Positions 15,101 to 23,998 of a stretch of DNA of 64,000 nucleotides are shown one piece after another. Each line of letters begins with the position of its first letter. The first letter of the stretch is position 1. Source of the DNA: Sphaerimonospora sp050942215 (GTDB lineage Bacteria; Actinomycetota; Actinomycetes; Streptosporangiales; Streptosporangiaceae); NCBI RefSeq assembly GCF_050942215.1, contig NZ_CP192056.1, positions 5,580,001 to 5,644,000 on the forward strand, read 5' to 3'. Position numbers and translations under genes: made by a program. The notes beneath the pieces are model-generated. The model was given only the letters and a program-made list of their open reading frames with translations, searched no databases and had not been told where the DNA came from.

Positions 15101-15722
15101 CCGCTCCACCTGCGGGGATTGTGCTGTACGGCCCGCCCGCCAGCGGCAAGACCACCATCACCACCGCCCTGCATCGGCACGACCCGCGGTTTCGGCTGCT
15201 GCCCAAGCTCAAGGCCGGCACCGGCCGCACCGAGGGATACGAACCGGTCACCGCCGAGGAGCTCAACGAGTTGCGCCGTGCGGGCCGGTTGCTGGTCGAG
15301 ACCCGCCGGTACGGCAACGTCTACGCCATCGACGGCCACCAGATCGAGGAGATCACCGCGGCTGGGCATGTCCCCGTCGTGCACATGGGCAACATCGCCG
15401 ACCTGCGCGCCCTCGTTGGCCAACGGGCGGACGGTGGCTTCGCGTGCTGCTGTGGGTGCCGCGCGAGGTCACCGAACGCAGGTCGAAGAACCGCGGTGAC
15501 GTCGACACCGCCGCCCGCGTGCGGGCATGGGAGGAGACGTACACCGACCTGACCACCAACACCGACGAGGCGTTCTTCCACCTGCAGCTGTTCACCGACC
15601 GATTGGACGCCGAGACCGCCGCCCGCGCGATCGCCGCCGCATTCGACGCGCTGGTGCAGGCTGCGGCTCCTCACGCGGCGGCAGGTCGTCGGGATGGCGC
15701 GGGCGTACGCCCGCCGGGATGA
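15097..15722 (+). pseudogene. P-loop kinase-like protein (guanylate-kinase type), frameshifted
   Basis: The N-terminal half (GTG 15097) has a Walker A motif in IVLYGPPASGKTTITTAL and continues through RLLPKLKAGTGRTEGYEPVT, NVYAIDGHQIEEITAAG and VPVVHMGNIADLRAL. At about 15430 the sense frame moves by one base and continues as LRVLLWVPREVTERRSKNRG, RVRAWEETYTDL and DEAFFHLQLFTDRLDAETAA. The family phosphorylates or binds nucleotides, but the specific substrate is unknown. The break is one indel in GC-rich sequence; either the gene is dead or the base call is wrong. Confidence 0.65.
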
Positions 15723-15825
15723 GGTCGATCCGCCACCAGGTCCAGCACCCGGCGCACTGGGCGCCGCTGGGAACGCCGTTGCCGGGCCAGGTCCAGCACA
15801 CGAGGTGATGACCGCACCCCACCAT
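15592..15825 (-). CDS. Small Cys/Trp-rich zinc-ribbon-like protein
   Basis: ATG 15825 has GGAGGGG five bases upstream. The N-terminal half reads MVGCGHHLVCWTWPGNG followed by a CAGCWTWWRIDLIPAGV segment, with two Cys pairs that could bind one Zn. The C-terminal half overlaps the opposite-strand kinase remnant and is Arg/Pro-rich. It would be the last gene of the overlapping minus-strand operon that begins with the methyltransferase at 17356. I do not recognise it and the 3' half may be non-native. Confidence 0.35.
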   Translation of the reverse strand: MVGCGHHLVCWTWPGNGVPSGAQCAGCWTWWRIDLIPAGVRPRHPDDLPPREEPQPAPARRMRRRSRGRRSRRPIGR

Positions 15826-15874
15826 AAGCACCCCTCCGCATCGTCCGCCAGCGGCCCGGCCGGTTCGCTCGTGG

Positions 15875-16180
15875 TCATCGCGCCGTGCCCATCAGCACCT
15901 TCAACCACAGGTGCTCGGCCTCCGGAACGCGAACCCACTCAGACTCAGTGATTACCGTCTTGCCGCCGGAGCGGGAAAGCCGGCGGATGAAGGACAGCCC
16001 GCCCGCCTGGCACAGCTCATACACCACTGCCTTGCAGTCGCAGGTATGACGGCGGACCCGGACGCGGGGAGCACGCGCCACGCTTTTGCGCCAGTTCACC
16101 CGCTCGTACCCCTCCTGAGGAACGGCGGCAGCGTGCAGGCCCGGACAGGAGCGAATGAACTCAAGCAAGTCCTCAGCCAT
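15875..16180 (-). CDS. Small hypothetical protein of the methyltransferase operon
   Basis: The 101-residue protein starts at ATG 16180, which lies inside the last codons of the upstream gene (8-nt overlap), so translation is probably coupled. It is basic, with two adjacent Cys in RRHTCDCKAVVYELCQAGG and a C-terminal VRVPEAEHLWLKVLMG segment. No domain is recognised. Sets of small proteins next to DUF574-type methyltransferases and GntR regulators are usual in Streptosporangiales accessory DNA (general knowledge). Confidence 0.6.
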   Translation of the reverse strand: MAEDLLEFIRSCPGLHAAAVPQEGYERVNWRKSVARAPRVRVRRHTCDCKAVVYELCQAGGLSFIRRLSRSGGKTVITESEWVRVPEAEHLWLKVLMGTAR

Positions 16181-16553
16181 GACAAAACCCCCCGTTCTCG
16201 TCACACGTACCCGCGGCCACGGCGCCCGGCGACAGCAGGTGCCGCAGTTCGGCGTACCGCTCGGCGACCCGATGCGCGGCCGTCTTCACCGCCCCGGCGG
16301 AGCACCACGTATAGAGGTAGAGCCCGGTCTCGGCGAGACGCCCGGTCCACCAGCGGTAGCGCCAGCCCTCCTGCCCCTGCTCGCACCACACGACCAGATC
16401 GGCCCACACCGACAGCAGCGCCACCCCGTCACCCGTGCGCACCTCGGCCGCGATCCCCAGCCGCTCCAGCTCCACACGAAGCCGCTCGGCCACCTCACCC
16501 GCCCCGGCTACCGGTCCGGCGGAGCGGAGCCGTACCGCTGTGGCCGCGTTCAC
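16173..16553 (-). CDS. Small hypothetical protein of the methyltransferase operon
   Basis: This protein of about 126 residues starts at GTG 16553, overlapping the methyltransferase stop by four bases (GTGA). It contains ELERLGIAAEVRTGDGVALLSVWADLVVW and a WRYRWWTGR segment, ending in a helical HRVAERYAELRHLLSP. The alternation suggests a small alpha/beta domain. It has no membrane segment or signal. The start is chosen from the overlap and the poor composition of the upstream extension. Confidence 0.6.
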   Translation of the reverse strand: MNAATAVRLRSAGPVAGAGEVAERLRVELERLGIAAEVRTGDGVALLSVWADLVVWCEQGQEGWRYRWWTGRLAETGLYLYTWCSAGAVKTAAHRVAERYAELRHLLSPGAVAAGTCDENGGFCHG

Positions 16554-17356
16554 CGCTTCACCCCGATCCCGCCGTAGCACGGCACGTCACCATCGAGGCG
16601 GTGCGCCTGATCGTCCGGTCGCCAGCGCTGCACGTTAACCAGGCCCGGAGAGATCAGGTCCAAGCCGTCGAAGAACCGGGCGATCTCGTCGACTGACCGC
16701 AGCACGGCCGGGGCGTTGGCTTGCCCGTAGTGCCGAGCCGCCGCCTCCAGTTCCGGGCACCGTTCGACGTGGGAGACCACCAGGTAGGAGCCAGGGGCCA
16801 TCGCGTCGGCCAGCATCCGCACTGCCGCGTACGCGTTGTGTTCGTCGGGGATGAAGTGCAGTACCGCGACCAGCAGCACGGCCACCGGCCGCGACAGGTC
16901 GAGCAGGTGGACCAGGTCGCGATCGGCCAGGATCTCGCCCGGCCTGCGCACGTCCCTGAGGATTGCCCGCGTCTGGGCATCGCGTGCCAGCAGCGCCCGC
17001 GCATGCACGAGCACGACCGGATCGTTGTCGACGTAGACCACGCGAGAGGCGGGGTTGGCCCGCTGGGCGACCTGGTGGACGTTGTATTGCGTCGGCAGTC
17101 CGGCCCCGATGTCGATGAACTGGCCGATACCCGCCTCAGCGGCGAGATACCGCACGGCCCGGCCGAGGAAGGCCCGGTTGGCCCGCGCGATCTCCCGCGC
17201 CAAGGGCACCGTCGAGATCACCCGCTGGGCACACTGACGATCGATCGCGTAGTTGTCCTTGCCGCCGAGGTAGTAGTCATACATCCGGGCGACGTTGGCC
17301 GTCGAGGATGCAGTGACTCTCCCATCAAGGGCGTAGAGGTTCCTGGCGTCGGTCAT
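16550..17356 (-). CDS. SAM-dependent methyltransferase, DUF574 type
   Basis: The 268-residue protein begins with the family opening (TASSTANVARMYDYYLGGKD then NYAIDR), followed by REIARANRAFLGRAVRYLA, the SAM-binding FIDIGAGLPTQ, VVYVDNDPVVLVHARALLA and HFIPDEHNAYAAV, typical of a large actinomycete-specific Rossmann methyltransferase family. The substrates are mostly unknown. It is the first gene of a minus-strand operon with two overlapping small genes, and it is divergent from a GntR regulator 107 bp away, which probably controls it. Confidence 0.87.
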   Translation of the reverse strand: MTDARNLYALDGRVTASSTANVARMYDYYLGGKDNYAIDRQCAQRVISTVPLAREIARANRAFLGRAVRYLAAEAGIGQFIDIGAGLPTQYNVHQVAQRANPASRVVYVDNDPVVLVHARALLARDAQTRAILRDVRRPGEILADRDLVHLLDLSRPVAVLLVAVLHFIPDEHNAYAAVRMLADAMAPGSYLVVSHVERCPELEAAARHYGQANAPAVLRSVDEIARFFDGLDLISPGLVNVQRWRPDDQAHRLDGDVPCYGGIGVKR

Positions 17357-17376
17357 GCGGGCAGCATAAACGCAAC

Positions 17377-17395
17377 TGCCTACCCTTGCCTACCC
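17377..17395. promoter_or_regulatory. 10-bp-phased direct repeat between methyltransferase and gntR
   Basis: TGCCTACCC occurs at 17377-17385 and 17387-17395, one helical turn apart, between the divergent methyltransferase and GntR genes. Such phasing fits two regulator subunits bound on one face of DNA. The assignment to the adjacent GntR protein is inference. Confidence 0.45.
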
Positions 17396-17463
17396 CTGAT
17401 CACCGGTACGCATCGGAACGCCTACAAACGTCACCGCACGTGCCGGTTCTTATCGTCGCTCTC

Positions 17464-17757
17464 GTGATCGACTTCCGGCCCGACCAGCCCAAGTCAGAGC
17501 AAGTGCTCGCCGAGATGCGCCGACGCATCAAAGAAGGCCACTACAAGCCGGGCTACCCCGTCCCCGGCGAACCTCGCATGGCCGAAGAGTTCGGCATCGC
17601 ACGCCGAACCGCCCGCAAGGTCATCAACGCCCTCATCGCCGAAGGCCTCGTCTACACCGTCCGCAACATCGGAACCTTCGCCGCCGACCCCAACACAGGC
17701 GGCCCACCAGAGCAGATCTCACCCCAGGCCGACCCCGAGCAGACCGAGGCCGAATAG
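17464..17757 (+). CDS. Minimal GntR-family transcriptional regulator
   Basis: From GTG 17464 the protein is 97 residues, essentially a GntR winged helix: LAEMRRRIKEGHYKPGYPVP, RMAEEFGIARRTARKVINAL and AEGLVYTVRNIGTFAAD, with a short acidic tail and no effector-binding domain. Such stand-alone GntR domains are common beside mobile-element genes in actinomycetes. It is divergent from the DUF574-type methyltransferase operon. An in-frame ATG at 17386 would add residues without family character. Confidence 0.8.
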   Translation: MIDFRPDQPKSEQVLAEMRRRIKEGHYKPGYPVPGEPRMAEEFGIARRTARKVINALIAEGLVYTVRNIGTFAADPNTGGPPEQISPQADPEQTEAE

Positions 17758-18305
17758 CCGATCCGAACCTGCCTCGCGGCCTGATGAGAACTTTCTCCAT
17801 GTCTTTAAAGCGGCCCGCCTACGGCGGCCCGCGTCGCGCGCCGGTCGGCCAGCCGGCCGGGCATGCGGCTCTTCGGCCGGTCCCGGCCGACGCCGCCCGC
17901 GCGCTCCTTACTCACCGAGACGAGCACCCCGGACGAGGGAAGAGCCCGTCCAGCAGCAGGACCAGGTCGACACGGGCCGGTTCGCCGAGGAGCAGGGGAA
18001 GAACCGCAAGGGGCTCCGCCCCCTGCACCCCCGGCCCTCCGAGGAGATGAGTTGACAGCTAAACCCGTGGGAGGTCTCAGAGATGAGCCGGAAAAGGTGC
18101 GGGTGACCGGGCGGTCATCTCCTCGCCGGCCACCCCGAGGGATGCCAGACCAGCCGCCCGAGGTCAAGCCGTCGAGTGCAGGCAGGCCAACCAGCAAGGA
18201 GGAAGGTCACCGGGACACATGTACACGCGAATGACGGCCTGACCCCAGGTGTCCGGCCCGGCATGGCTACGCCTGCCCGACGAGGAGATGACCGCTCGTG
18301 TCCGT
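17758..18305. other. Region without a convincing gene
   Basis: Open frames here are Pro/Arg-rich and lack motifs. It contains the hairpin GGGGC-TCC-GCCCC at about 18009-18021, a common actinomycete REP-like or terminator element, and a Shine-Dalgarno (GGGAGGT) followed by a seven-codon frame at about 18082-18105. It is probably decayed island DNA. Confidence 0.4.
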
Positions 18306-21300
18306 TCACAACAAGGTCGGGGCATCGGGCGACTCGGTAGCGGGAGCTTTACGAGCACTGGTGGGAACCGGGAAGACGTGCGCTTGCTCCAGGTCGGCCA
18401 CGGTGACAAGCGGACCGTCACAGATCCGTTCCAGTAAGTCCGCCTGCTCGGGCTCCAGTTCCACGCAGAGCGTGAGGACGTGGAGGAGTTGAAGGAGTTC
18501 TGTGGTGAACTCGGCGGGCCATTCCTCGGTGTAGATGTGATCTAGGGGAGAGGTCTTTTTTCCTGCTGGCTTCCTCTTTCGGTACCCGAACCACTTTTTG
18601 ACGACCTTCATCCCGGACACCTCGTACGCCCAAACCTCCGGGCGTACGGGCGAGATGCGACCGGCACCGACGTGGATGGTTGCCGTCGCGGCATCGTAAG
18701 AGATGTCATCTGGCATCCCCTCGGCCGTCCCCGGAATCGCGACCTGTACTTTGGCGCGGTGGACCGGACTCGGTTTGGGCGGTCCCATGGGCCGGCCCTC
18801 GACGGGATCGGCGAAGCGTTCGCCGTAGGTATGAAGCCAGATCACCCTCTGGCCGAGCCGTACGGCCTGCGCCCACAGTTCGGGGTCAGCCGTGAGCGGC
18901 ACCCGTACGCCGGGAGTCCGCAGGTCCTCGGCGAAGTGAGCGGTATAGCCACTATGCGCGGTCGCCGCCGCCATGTAGGACAGCACATCCGAAGCCGTGA
19001 CAGGCCAGCCGAGCCGCTGAGACAGCAGACGGACGAGGCCAGGAGCAAGGTTGGCTGCTCCGGCGGCACGGTCCCGGTAGAGCGGTAGCACTCGGCCCCC
19101 ACGTCCGGTGATGTGATCCATGTCCGGTGGATATGCGGTGAAGACCAGGCCGGGACCACTCTCAATCGTGTGAGCGTGTTGTTCCGTGGCGAATACCTGG
19201 GAATCACTCGCCACTCGCCATAGATCTGGGCTAGGACGGTGGTGTACACGTGTGTCGGGGATCACCCATTGCCGATCAAAAGACCGATAAGCGACCCGAA
19301 TCGGCGTAGGGCAGGGGTCGGTCTCGTCTTGAATCGCACCATGGTGATTAACAAAGCCGAAGATCGGCTGCATCATGCTGTCGATCTTGCGGGAATCGCT
19401 CTCCTTGAACAAAACCCTTTTGTCAGCGGCGGGGGCTTTGATTAACCGGTCCCAGCGTCTGCGCAGGATTTCTGGGTTCGGATCGTAGACCCAGGTGCGG
19501 TTGGGCTTGACCCCTGGAGCCCGCCAGGGCATGAGGTCGCCTAGGGCCGGATAGCTCAGCCAGTCGTCTCTTCCGGCAGGATACAGCCGATCTTGCCAGC
19601 CTGTCGCGCAGTTCTCCCACTCCGGGCCGTCGAGAGCAAGTTGCGCTATGCGGGCGAACTTCTCAGAGCGGCGCCCCGACACGCTGGTGTAGTGGATCAG
19701 TGCGGGCGTCTCCCGGCTGCCCGTGCCGTACCGGACGAATACACCGATACAGAGCGGGTGCTGAACGCCGGGGAAGACCCGCGTCGGCACATCGGGCTGG
19801 TGTCCCTCCGGGGAGAGATTGATGATCCATCCCTCATCGGCTGTCCGACGTAAGTACTCCCGCATGCCGGCAAAGCCGGGGCCGGTTGTGTATCCCGAGG
19901 TTGTGATGAACGCGACGATGCCAGCGGGATGCTGGGCGTGGGCGTCGAAGACCTTCCACGTTGCCCACCGCCAGAAGTACACGTACAAATTAGATATCAC
20001 GTACTCGTACTTGCCGAGTCCTGCGGCTTTGAAGTCCTGCAGCGGGACGCCGTGACCGGAGTTCTCCGCGCCCTGCTCGATCCAGCCGCCCAGCCCCTTG
20101 GCCTGCTCGCGATACGGAGGGTTGCCGATCACCACCCGAACCGGCGTCTCCCGCTTCACCCGGTTCGCTTCACGGCGAGACCGTACGATCGGCTCATACA
20201 TCGAGCCGAGATCGAGATGCGTGTTCTCAAACGGGCTGTCTAGGGTGTCGGCGACGTAGAGCTTCTGGTCCTTTTCGGCGATCTCGGCCCCGTGCTTGGA
20301 CTTCAGGGCCTGGTTCAGCCGGAGTTCGGCCACCGCGTACGGCCCGGCCTGCCGTTCCATGCCGACCAGCCGTCCGAACAGCTTCTTGAGCTGCCCGGGG
20401 ACGGCACCCTTGCCTTCCTCTTCCTCAACGGTGCTGGCGACGCTGTCGACGATGTTGAGCAGGAACGTTCCCGTGCCCATCGCGGGGTCCACGACTACCA
20501 CGTCATCAGCGGCGAAGCCGCCCTCACACCCGAACCTCTTGCGCAGGATGTCATCCACAAAACGGACCATGAACGAGACAACCTCGTTGGGCGTGTAGTA
20601 GGAACCGCTCTGCTTACGAAGATCGGAGTCGTACGCCTCAAGAAAATGCTCGTACAGGTGAAGGTAGGAATCGGCCGATCCGTTGCTGATCTTGTCCCAA
20701 TCCACCGCGCCGATCACCCGCTTGAGGGTCTCCACGACGACGCTCCGGCCCTCCACCGCATCATGAGTGAGCACGGCGAGAGCCTTGCCCATGAGTGAGT
20801 GGTTCTTGCCGAGCTGCGCGGCGATCTGGCCCAGACTGCGGCCCTCGAAGTCGATGCCGTCGACCCGCGCGAGCAGCAGCGCGAATGTGACCGTCTGGGC
20901 GTAGGCGTCGGCGAACTCCTCATGTGTCAGGCCGGGGAAGAGAAGCTTGCGCCAATCCTTGCTCAGGTCGGCGAAGACCTTCTGCTTCTCCACACCCCGC
21001 CGTTCACGCTCGATGGTCTCGGTAACCTCGCTGCGAAGGAGCTTGCACAGCCCTGCCACGGCACGCACGAGCTGACGGATGTTGCGGGGTGGGTTCGGCT
21101 TCCACAGCAGGAAGTCGGAGATGACGCGGGCGAACTCTCCATCGAACGGGGTGAGCTTACCGCCTGCCGTGCGGACGTCCCCGTTCAGTCGGGCGACCTG
21201 CCCGACTAGCTCCCCATCGCGGTACAGCGCCCACAGGCCGCCGTCGGTGTAGAGCACGTTCGGCAGCAGCCGTAGCTTTTCCCACTGGGTCTTTTCGTGC

Positions 21301-21611
21301 TTGTTCGGTGTCCAGGTGGACGGTACCCCGCGGCCGGGGGCCTTGAGCTCGACGTATCCCACCCGTGCGCCTGCCACGTCGACGGCATAGTCCGGGCGCA
21401 CGCCGAGCGAGGCCAGCGAGGTCTCCCCGATCATCACGAGGGAGACCCCCAGGACGTCGGCTATGTCCGCGAAGAGCCGTTCCAGCGGCGCACGGAGCTG
21501 GTCTTCGGGCTGACCACCGCCGGCCAGCTTGGCGGAAGCGGCTTTGCCGAAGTGCGCCACGGCCTCGGTGGCTTTGTCGAGCAGTGGCTTAGGGGGATTC
21601 GTCGCGGCCAT
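18306..21611 (-). CDS. Single-chain restriction-modification enzyme (nuclease plus N6-adenine methylase)
   Basis: The 1101-residue protein combines an N-terminal PD-(D/E)xK-like segment (GVRPDYAVDVAGARVGYVEL, then KAPGRG, near residues 70-95) with a gamma-class N6-adenine methyltransferase: DPAMGTGTFLLNIVDS (motif I) and VVIGNPPYREQ (motif IV, NPPY). The large C-terminal part should hold target recognition (VPLYRDRAAGAANL...GLVRLLSQRLGWPVT). No helicase motifs are visible, so it resembles type IIG or the helicase-free proteins annotated as type ISP. It would modify its site and cut unmodified DNA, as phage or plasmid defence. It stands alone in the island. Confidence 0.85.
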   Translation of the reverse strand: MAATNPPKPLLDKATEAVAHFGKAASAKLAGGGQPEDQLRAPLERLFADIADVLGVSLVMIGETSLASLGVRPDYAVDVAGARVGYVELKAPGRGVPSTWTPNKHEKTQWEKLRLLPNVLYTDGGLWALYRDGELVGQVARLNGDVRTAGGKLTPFDGEFARVISDFLLWKPNPPRNIRQLVRAVAGLCKLLRSEVTETIERERRGVEKQKVFADLSKDWRKLLFPGLTHEEFADAYAQTVTFALLLARVDGIDFEGRSLGQIAAQLGKNHSLMGKALAVLTHDAVEGRSVVVETLKRVIGAVDWDKISNGSADSYLHLYEHFLEAYDSDLRKQSGSYYTPNEVVSFMVRFVDDILRKRFGCEGGFAADDVVVVDPAMGTGTFLLNIVDSVASTVEEEEGKGAVPGQLKKLFGRLVGMERQAGPYAVAELRLNQALKSKHGAEIAEKDQKLYVADTLDSPFENTHLDLGSMYEPIVRSRREANRVKRETPVRVVIGNPPYREQAKGLGGWIEQGAENSGHGVPLQDFKAAGLGKYEYVISNLYVYFWRWATWKVFDAHAQHPAGIVAFITTSGYTTGPGFAGMREYLRRTADEGWIINLSPEGHQPDVPTRVFPGVQHPLCIGVFVRYGTGSRETPALIHYTSVSGRRSEKFARIAQLALDGPEWENCATGWQDRLYPAGRDDWLSYPALGDLMPWRAPGVKPNRTWVYDPNPEILRRRWDRLIKAPAADKRVLFKESDSRKIDSMMQPIFGFVNHHGAIQDETDPCPTPIRVAYRSFDRQWVIPDTRVHHRPSPDLWRVASDSQVFATEQHAHTIESGPGLVFTAYPPDMDHITGRGGRVLPLYRDRAAGAANLAPGLVRLLSQRLGWPVTASDVLSYMAAATAHSGYTAHFAEDLRTPGVRVPLTADPELWAQAVRLGQRVIWLHTYGERFADPVEGRPMGPPKPSPVHRAKVQVAIPGTAEGMPDDISYDAATATIHVGAGRISPVRPEVWAYEVSGMKVVKKWFGYRKRKPAGKKTSPLDHIYTEEWPAEFTTELLQLLHVLTLCVELEPEQADLLERICDGPLVTVADLEQAHVFPVPTSARKAPATESPDAPTLL

Positions 21612-21834
21612 GGCATCCGTTCGATCTGCTGTTGTTTCGCCAACCTGGTCGTAAATGACCCGCGTAATACGGCCTACCAGCTTTGCAGATCTAGCAAACG
21701 TTTCCGTACGGCATAACTCGATTAGAAGATCTTCGTCACAGATGGTAGCGATTCAATGTTCGCATTTCCAGACAAATGGAAGAGAGCGTGACAATTTCCT
21801 GCATCGGTCACCGGCGAGGGCTGGGGCGATCGCT
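21612..21834. other. AT-richer flank between the RM gene and the intron
   Basis: It includes the upstream region of the RM gene, with several AT-rich stretches. A plus-strand frame from ATG 21742 (MVAIQCSHFQ) runs without stop up to the intron boundary at 21834 and stays open when joined to 23999; see findings. I see no other gene. Confidence 0.4.
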
Positions 21835-21898
21835 GTAGGGGTCGGACCGGAGCGCGGTGTCAGCCTTGCGGCTGATCCGTTTCTCCGGCCCGCCCTCC

Positions 21899-21932
21899 GA
21901 ACCCGGCGAGCGACTCTCACCGCACCGGGCTC
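21899..21932 (-). ncRNA. Group II intron domain V
   Basis: A 34-nt hairpin: outer stem GAGCCCGG/CCGGGTTC, tip GTGAGAGTC-type loop. Length and the GAGCC...GTTC frame are diagnostic. It lies 10 nt downstream of the maturase stop. Confidence 0.8.
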
Positions 21933-21941
21933 TCCACAGGT

Positions 21942-23390
21942 TCATGCCGCTGGGGGTGGCTCTGTTGTTCGCCTTGACCACGGTGTTGGGATGTCCCAAG
22001 CGCGCCAGCGATACCGGGTGACCGGTATCGAAGCCGCATCGAGCAAGGTGATCCCATGTGCGGAGATTTCCCAGCCGTCGTTCATGAGCCGGGTCCGTAC
22101 CTTCTTCCACGACATGCCTCCGTGCCTTTTGCGTAGCCACCACATGACGCGGTGCCACACATAGTGGGCCAGGTAGCTGAATGTCCGTTTGGACGAGCCG
22201 TGGCGGAAGTAGTTGCACCAGCCCCGGATCACCGCATTCAGGCGGATCAACAGGGTTCTCAGGTCAGGCTGTCCTGGGTGGACCAGTGCCCGCACCTTTG
22301 CAATGACGGCGTTGACCGCCTTCTTGCTCGGGTAGGTGTAGACGGTCCACCGGCGGGTTCCTCGTTTGCGGCGCCGCTGGATGTGGTGCCCCAGGAACAC
22401 GAACCCGTCATCGATGTGGGTGATCAGGGTCTTGGCCTCCGACAGACGCAGGCCCATCGGGGCCAGGACCGCGGCCGCTTGTTCTCTCAGCCGTTCGGCA
22501 TCTTCGCGGGTTCCGTTGACCATGGCGACCCAGTCATCCGCGTAACGGACCAGCCGCCAGTTCGCCAGACCCTTCTGACGTCGATTGTCCCGCTGCCGGA
22601 CTGTGGCCATCGCTTGGTTGTGTTCGGCCATGAACCAGTCATCCAGGACCGACAAAGCGATGTTGGACAGCAGCGGGGAGAGAATCCCACCTTGCGGGGT
22701 TCCGGCAGTCGTTTCCTCCTGCGAGCCGAGTTCGGTGATGATCCCGGCCTTGCAGAACGCCTTCACCAGCGCCAGCACCCGCTTATCTGCGATCCTCGCG
22801 CGAACCCGGTCCATCAGGGCCGAGTGGGAGATGGTGTCGAAGCACGCCTCGATATCCGCCTCAAGGACCCAGGTGTAGCGGTGGGAGCCCATGTGGTGGA
22901 TCTCAGCGATAGCGTCGTGCGCACGCCGGTTCGGGCGAAACCCATACGAGCACGGCTGGAAATCCGCCTCGAAGATGGGTTCCATGACCAGCTTCAGTGA
23001 TGCCTGAACAACCCTGTCGGCCAGTGCGGGGATACCCAGACGGCGCTTCTTCGAAGTACCGGGCTTGGGGATCAGCCGCTCTCGGACCGGCAAGGGTTGG
23101 AATGCACGGGCGCGAAGTTGCTCCCGTACGCCGTTCAGGAACGCTTCTTCGCCCCACACGGGCGGAACGTCGCGGGCCGTCAGCCCATCAACGCGCGCAG
23201 TGCGGGACCCGGTGTTGCCCCAGACCCGACGCCACGCAACCACGAGGAACGCCGGGTCTGCGACCAGGTTGTACAGATCATCGAACCGGCGAGTGGGGTC
23301 CTCGCCGGCCCAGCGGTGCAGTTTGTTCTGAATGCTCAGTACCCGCCACTCGGCCGCCTCCGGCTCCAGCAGCAGTTCGCCCATATTCAC
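21942..23390 (-). CDS. ltrA: Group II intron reverse transcriptase/maturase
   Basis: The 482-residue intron-encoded protein has RT blocks in order: RLIPKPGTSKKRRLGIPALA, DRVVQASLKLVMEPIFE, FQPCSYGFRPNRRAHDAI, VLEADIEACFDTISH, TPQGGILSPLLSNIAL and the catalytic RYADDWVAMV. The thumb/maturase domain X follows (GHHIQRRRK, AVIRGWCNYFRHG, WHRVMWWLRKRH, WKKVRTRLM). No HNH endonuclease domain is visible after domain X. It should bind its own intron RNA, promote splicing and reverse-transcribe at the target. It appears full length and intact. Confidence 0.93.
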   Translation of the reverse strand: MNMGELLLEPEAAEWRVLSIQNKLHRWAGEDPTRRFDDLYNLVADPAFLVVAWRRVWGNTGSRTARVDGLTARDVPPVWGEEAFLNGVREQLRARAFQPLPVRERLIPKPGTSKKRRLGIPALADRVVQASLKLVMEPIFEADFQPCSYGFRPNRRAHDAIAEIHHMGSHRYTWVLEADIEACFDTISHSALMDRVRARIADKRVLALVKAFCKAGIITELGSQEETTAGTPQGGILSPLLSNIALSVLDDWFMAEHNQAMATVRQRDNRRQKGLANWRLVRYADDWVAMVNGTREDAERLREQAAAVLAPMGLRLSEAKTLITHIDDGFVFLGHHIQRRRKRGTRRWTVYTYPSKKAVNAVIAKVRALVHPGQPDLRTLLIRLNAVIRGWCNYFRHGSSKRTFSYLAHYVWHRVMWWLRKRHGGMSWKKVRTRLMNDGWEISAHGITLLDAASIPVTRYRWRAWDIPTPWSRRTTEPPPAA

Positions 23391-23998
23391 GAGCGGCCTC
23401 CTGACCTGACGTCCCTATCTGCTCGAAACTGCTGCCTGCCTTCCCCATGTACGCGGCTTTCCCGCGCTCGGAGTACTACGGGCTCCGCCCCATCCCGCAT
23501 CTTCGGCGGACGACGCACCTATCCCCAGCCATGCCCCTGGACGAGGCGGGCGAGGGAACGACGCGAGATGGTTCCCACGTTCACTGCTGACCGTTTGCGA
23601 GAGGAGGCGCCCAGCTATGCCCCTGCGGCATCGCCCTGACTACGCCGTAGACCTTCACCAGGGCCTCCCGACCGGACGCGACACCCGGCCCAGGAGTTCC
23701 CCACCGGGCACCACGCCCGGCGGGTACGCACCGCAACCCAGCCCATATCCGCCAGATTTGAGCTGGTGGAAGCCTTAAAGGGCTTTACATCGCTGGTTCC
23801 TCGCGTACACCTTTCTCGCTCGTTAACCGGACCCGCGCCGTCTGGCAGTACCGACGCATCCCGACGTTGTCGAGGCTGCTCCCACCCTCACCCGCGACTC
23901 CGGGGTCAGGCTGCCTCCAACTTCAGACAACCCGCTACGACGGGCCATCGGTGGAGTCCTTTCACCTCCACACGGTCAAACAGCGCCTCGTGGCGCAC

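Larger units (their letters stand above)
21835..23998 (-). mobile_element. Complete group II intron (about 2.16 kb)
   Basis: On the minus strand the element begins with GTGCG (23998-23994), the group II 5' consensus, followed by about 600 nt with domain-I-like features (GGTGAAAGGACTCCACC near 23960, GGAGGCAGCCTGACCCCGGA near 23900). It then has the reverse transcriptase gene, a canonical 34-nt domain V at 21932-21899 (GAGCCCGGTG...GCCGGGTTC), a domain-VI stem (CCGGAG/CTCCGG) and the 3' end CCCCTAC at 21835. Ends were set by consensus, not by comparison to an empty site. All parts needed for splicing and retrohoming appear present. Confidence 0.8.
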
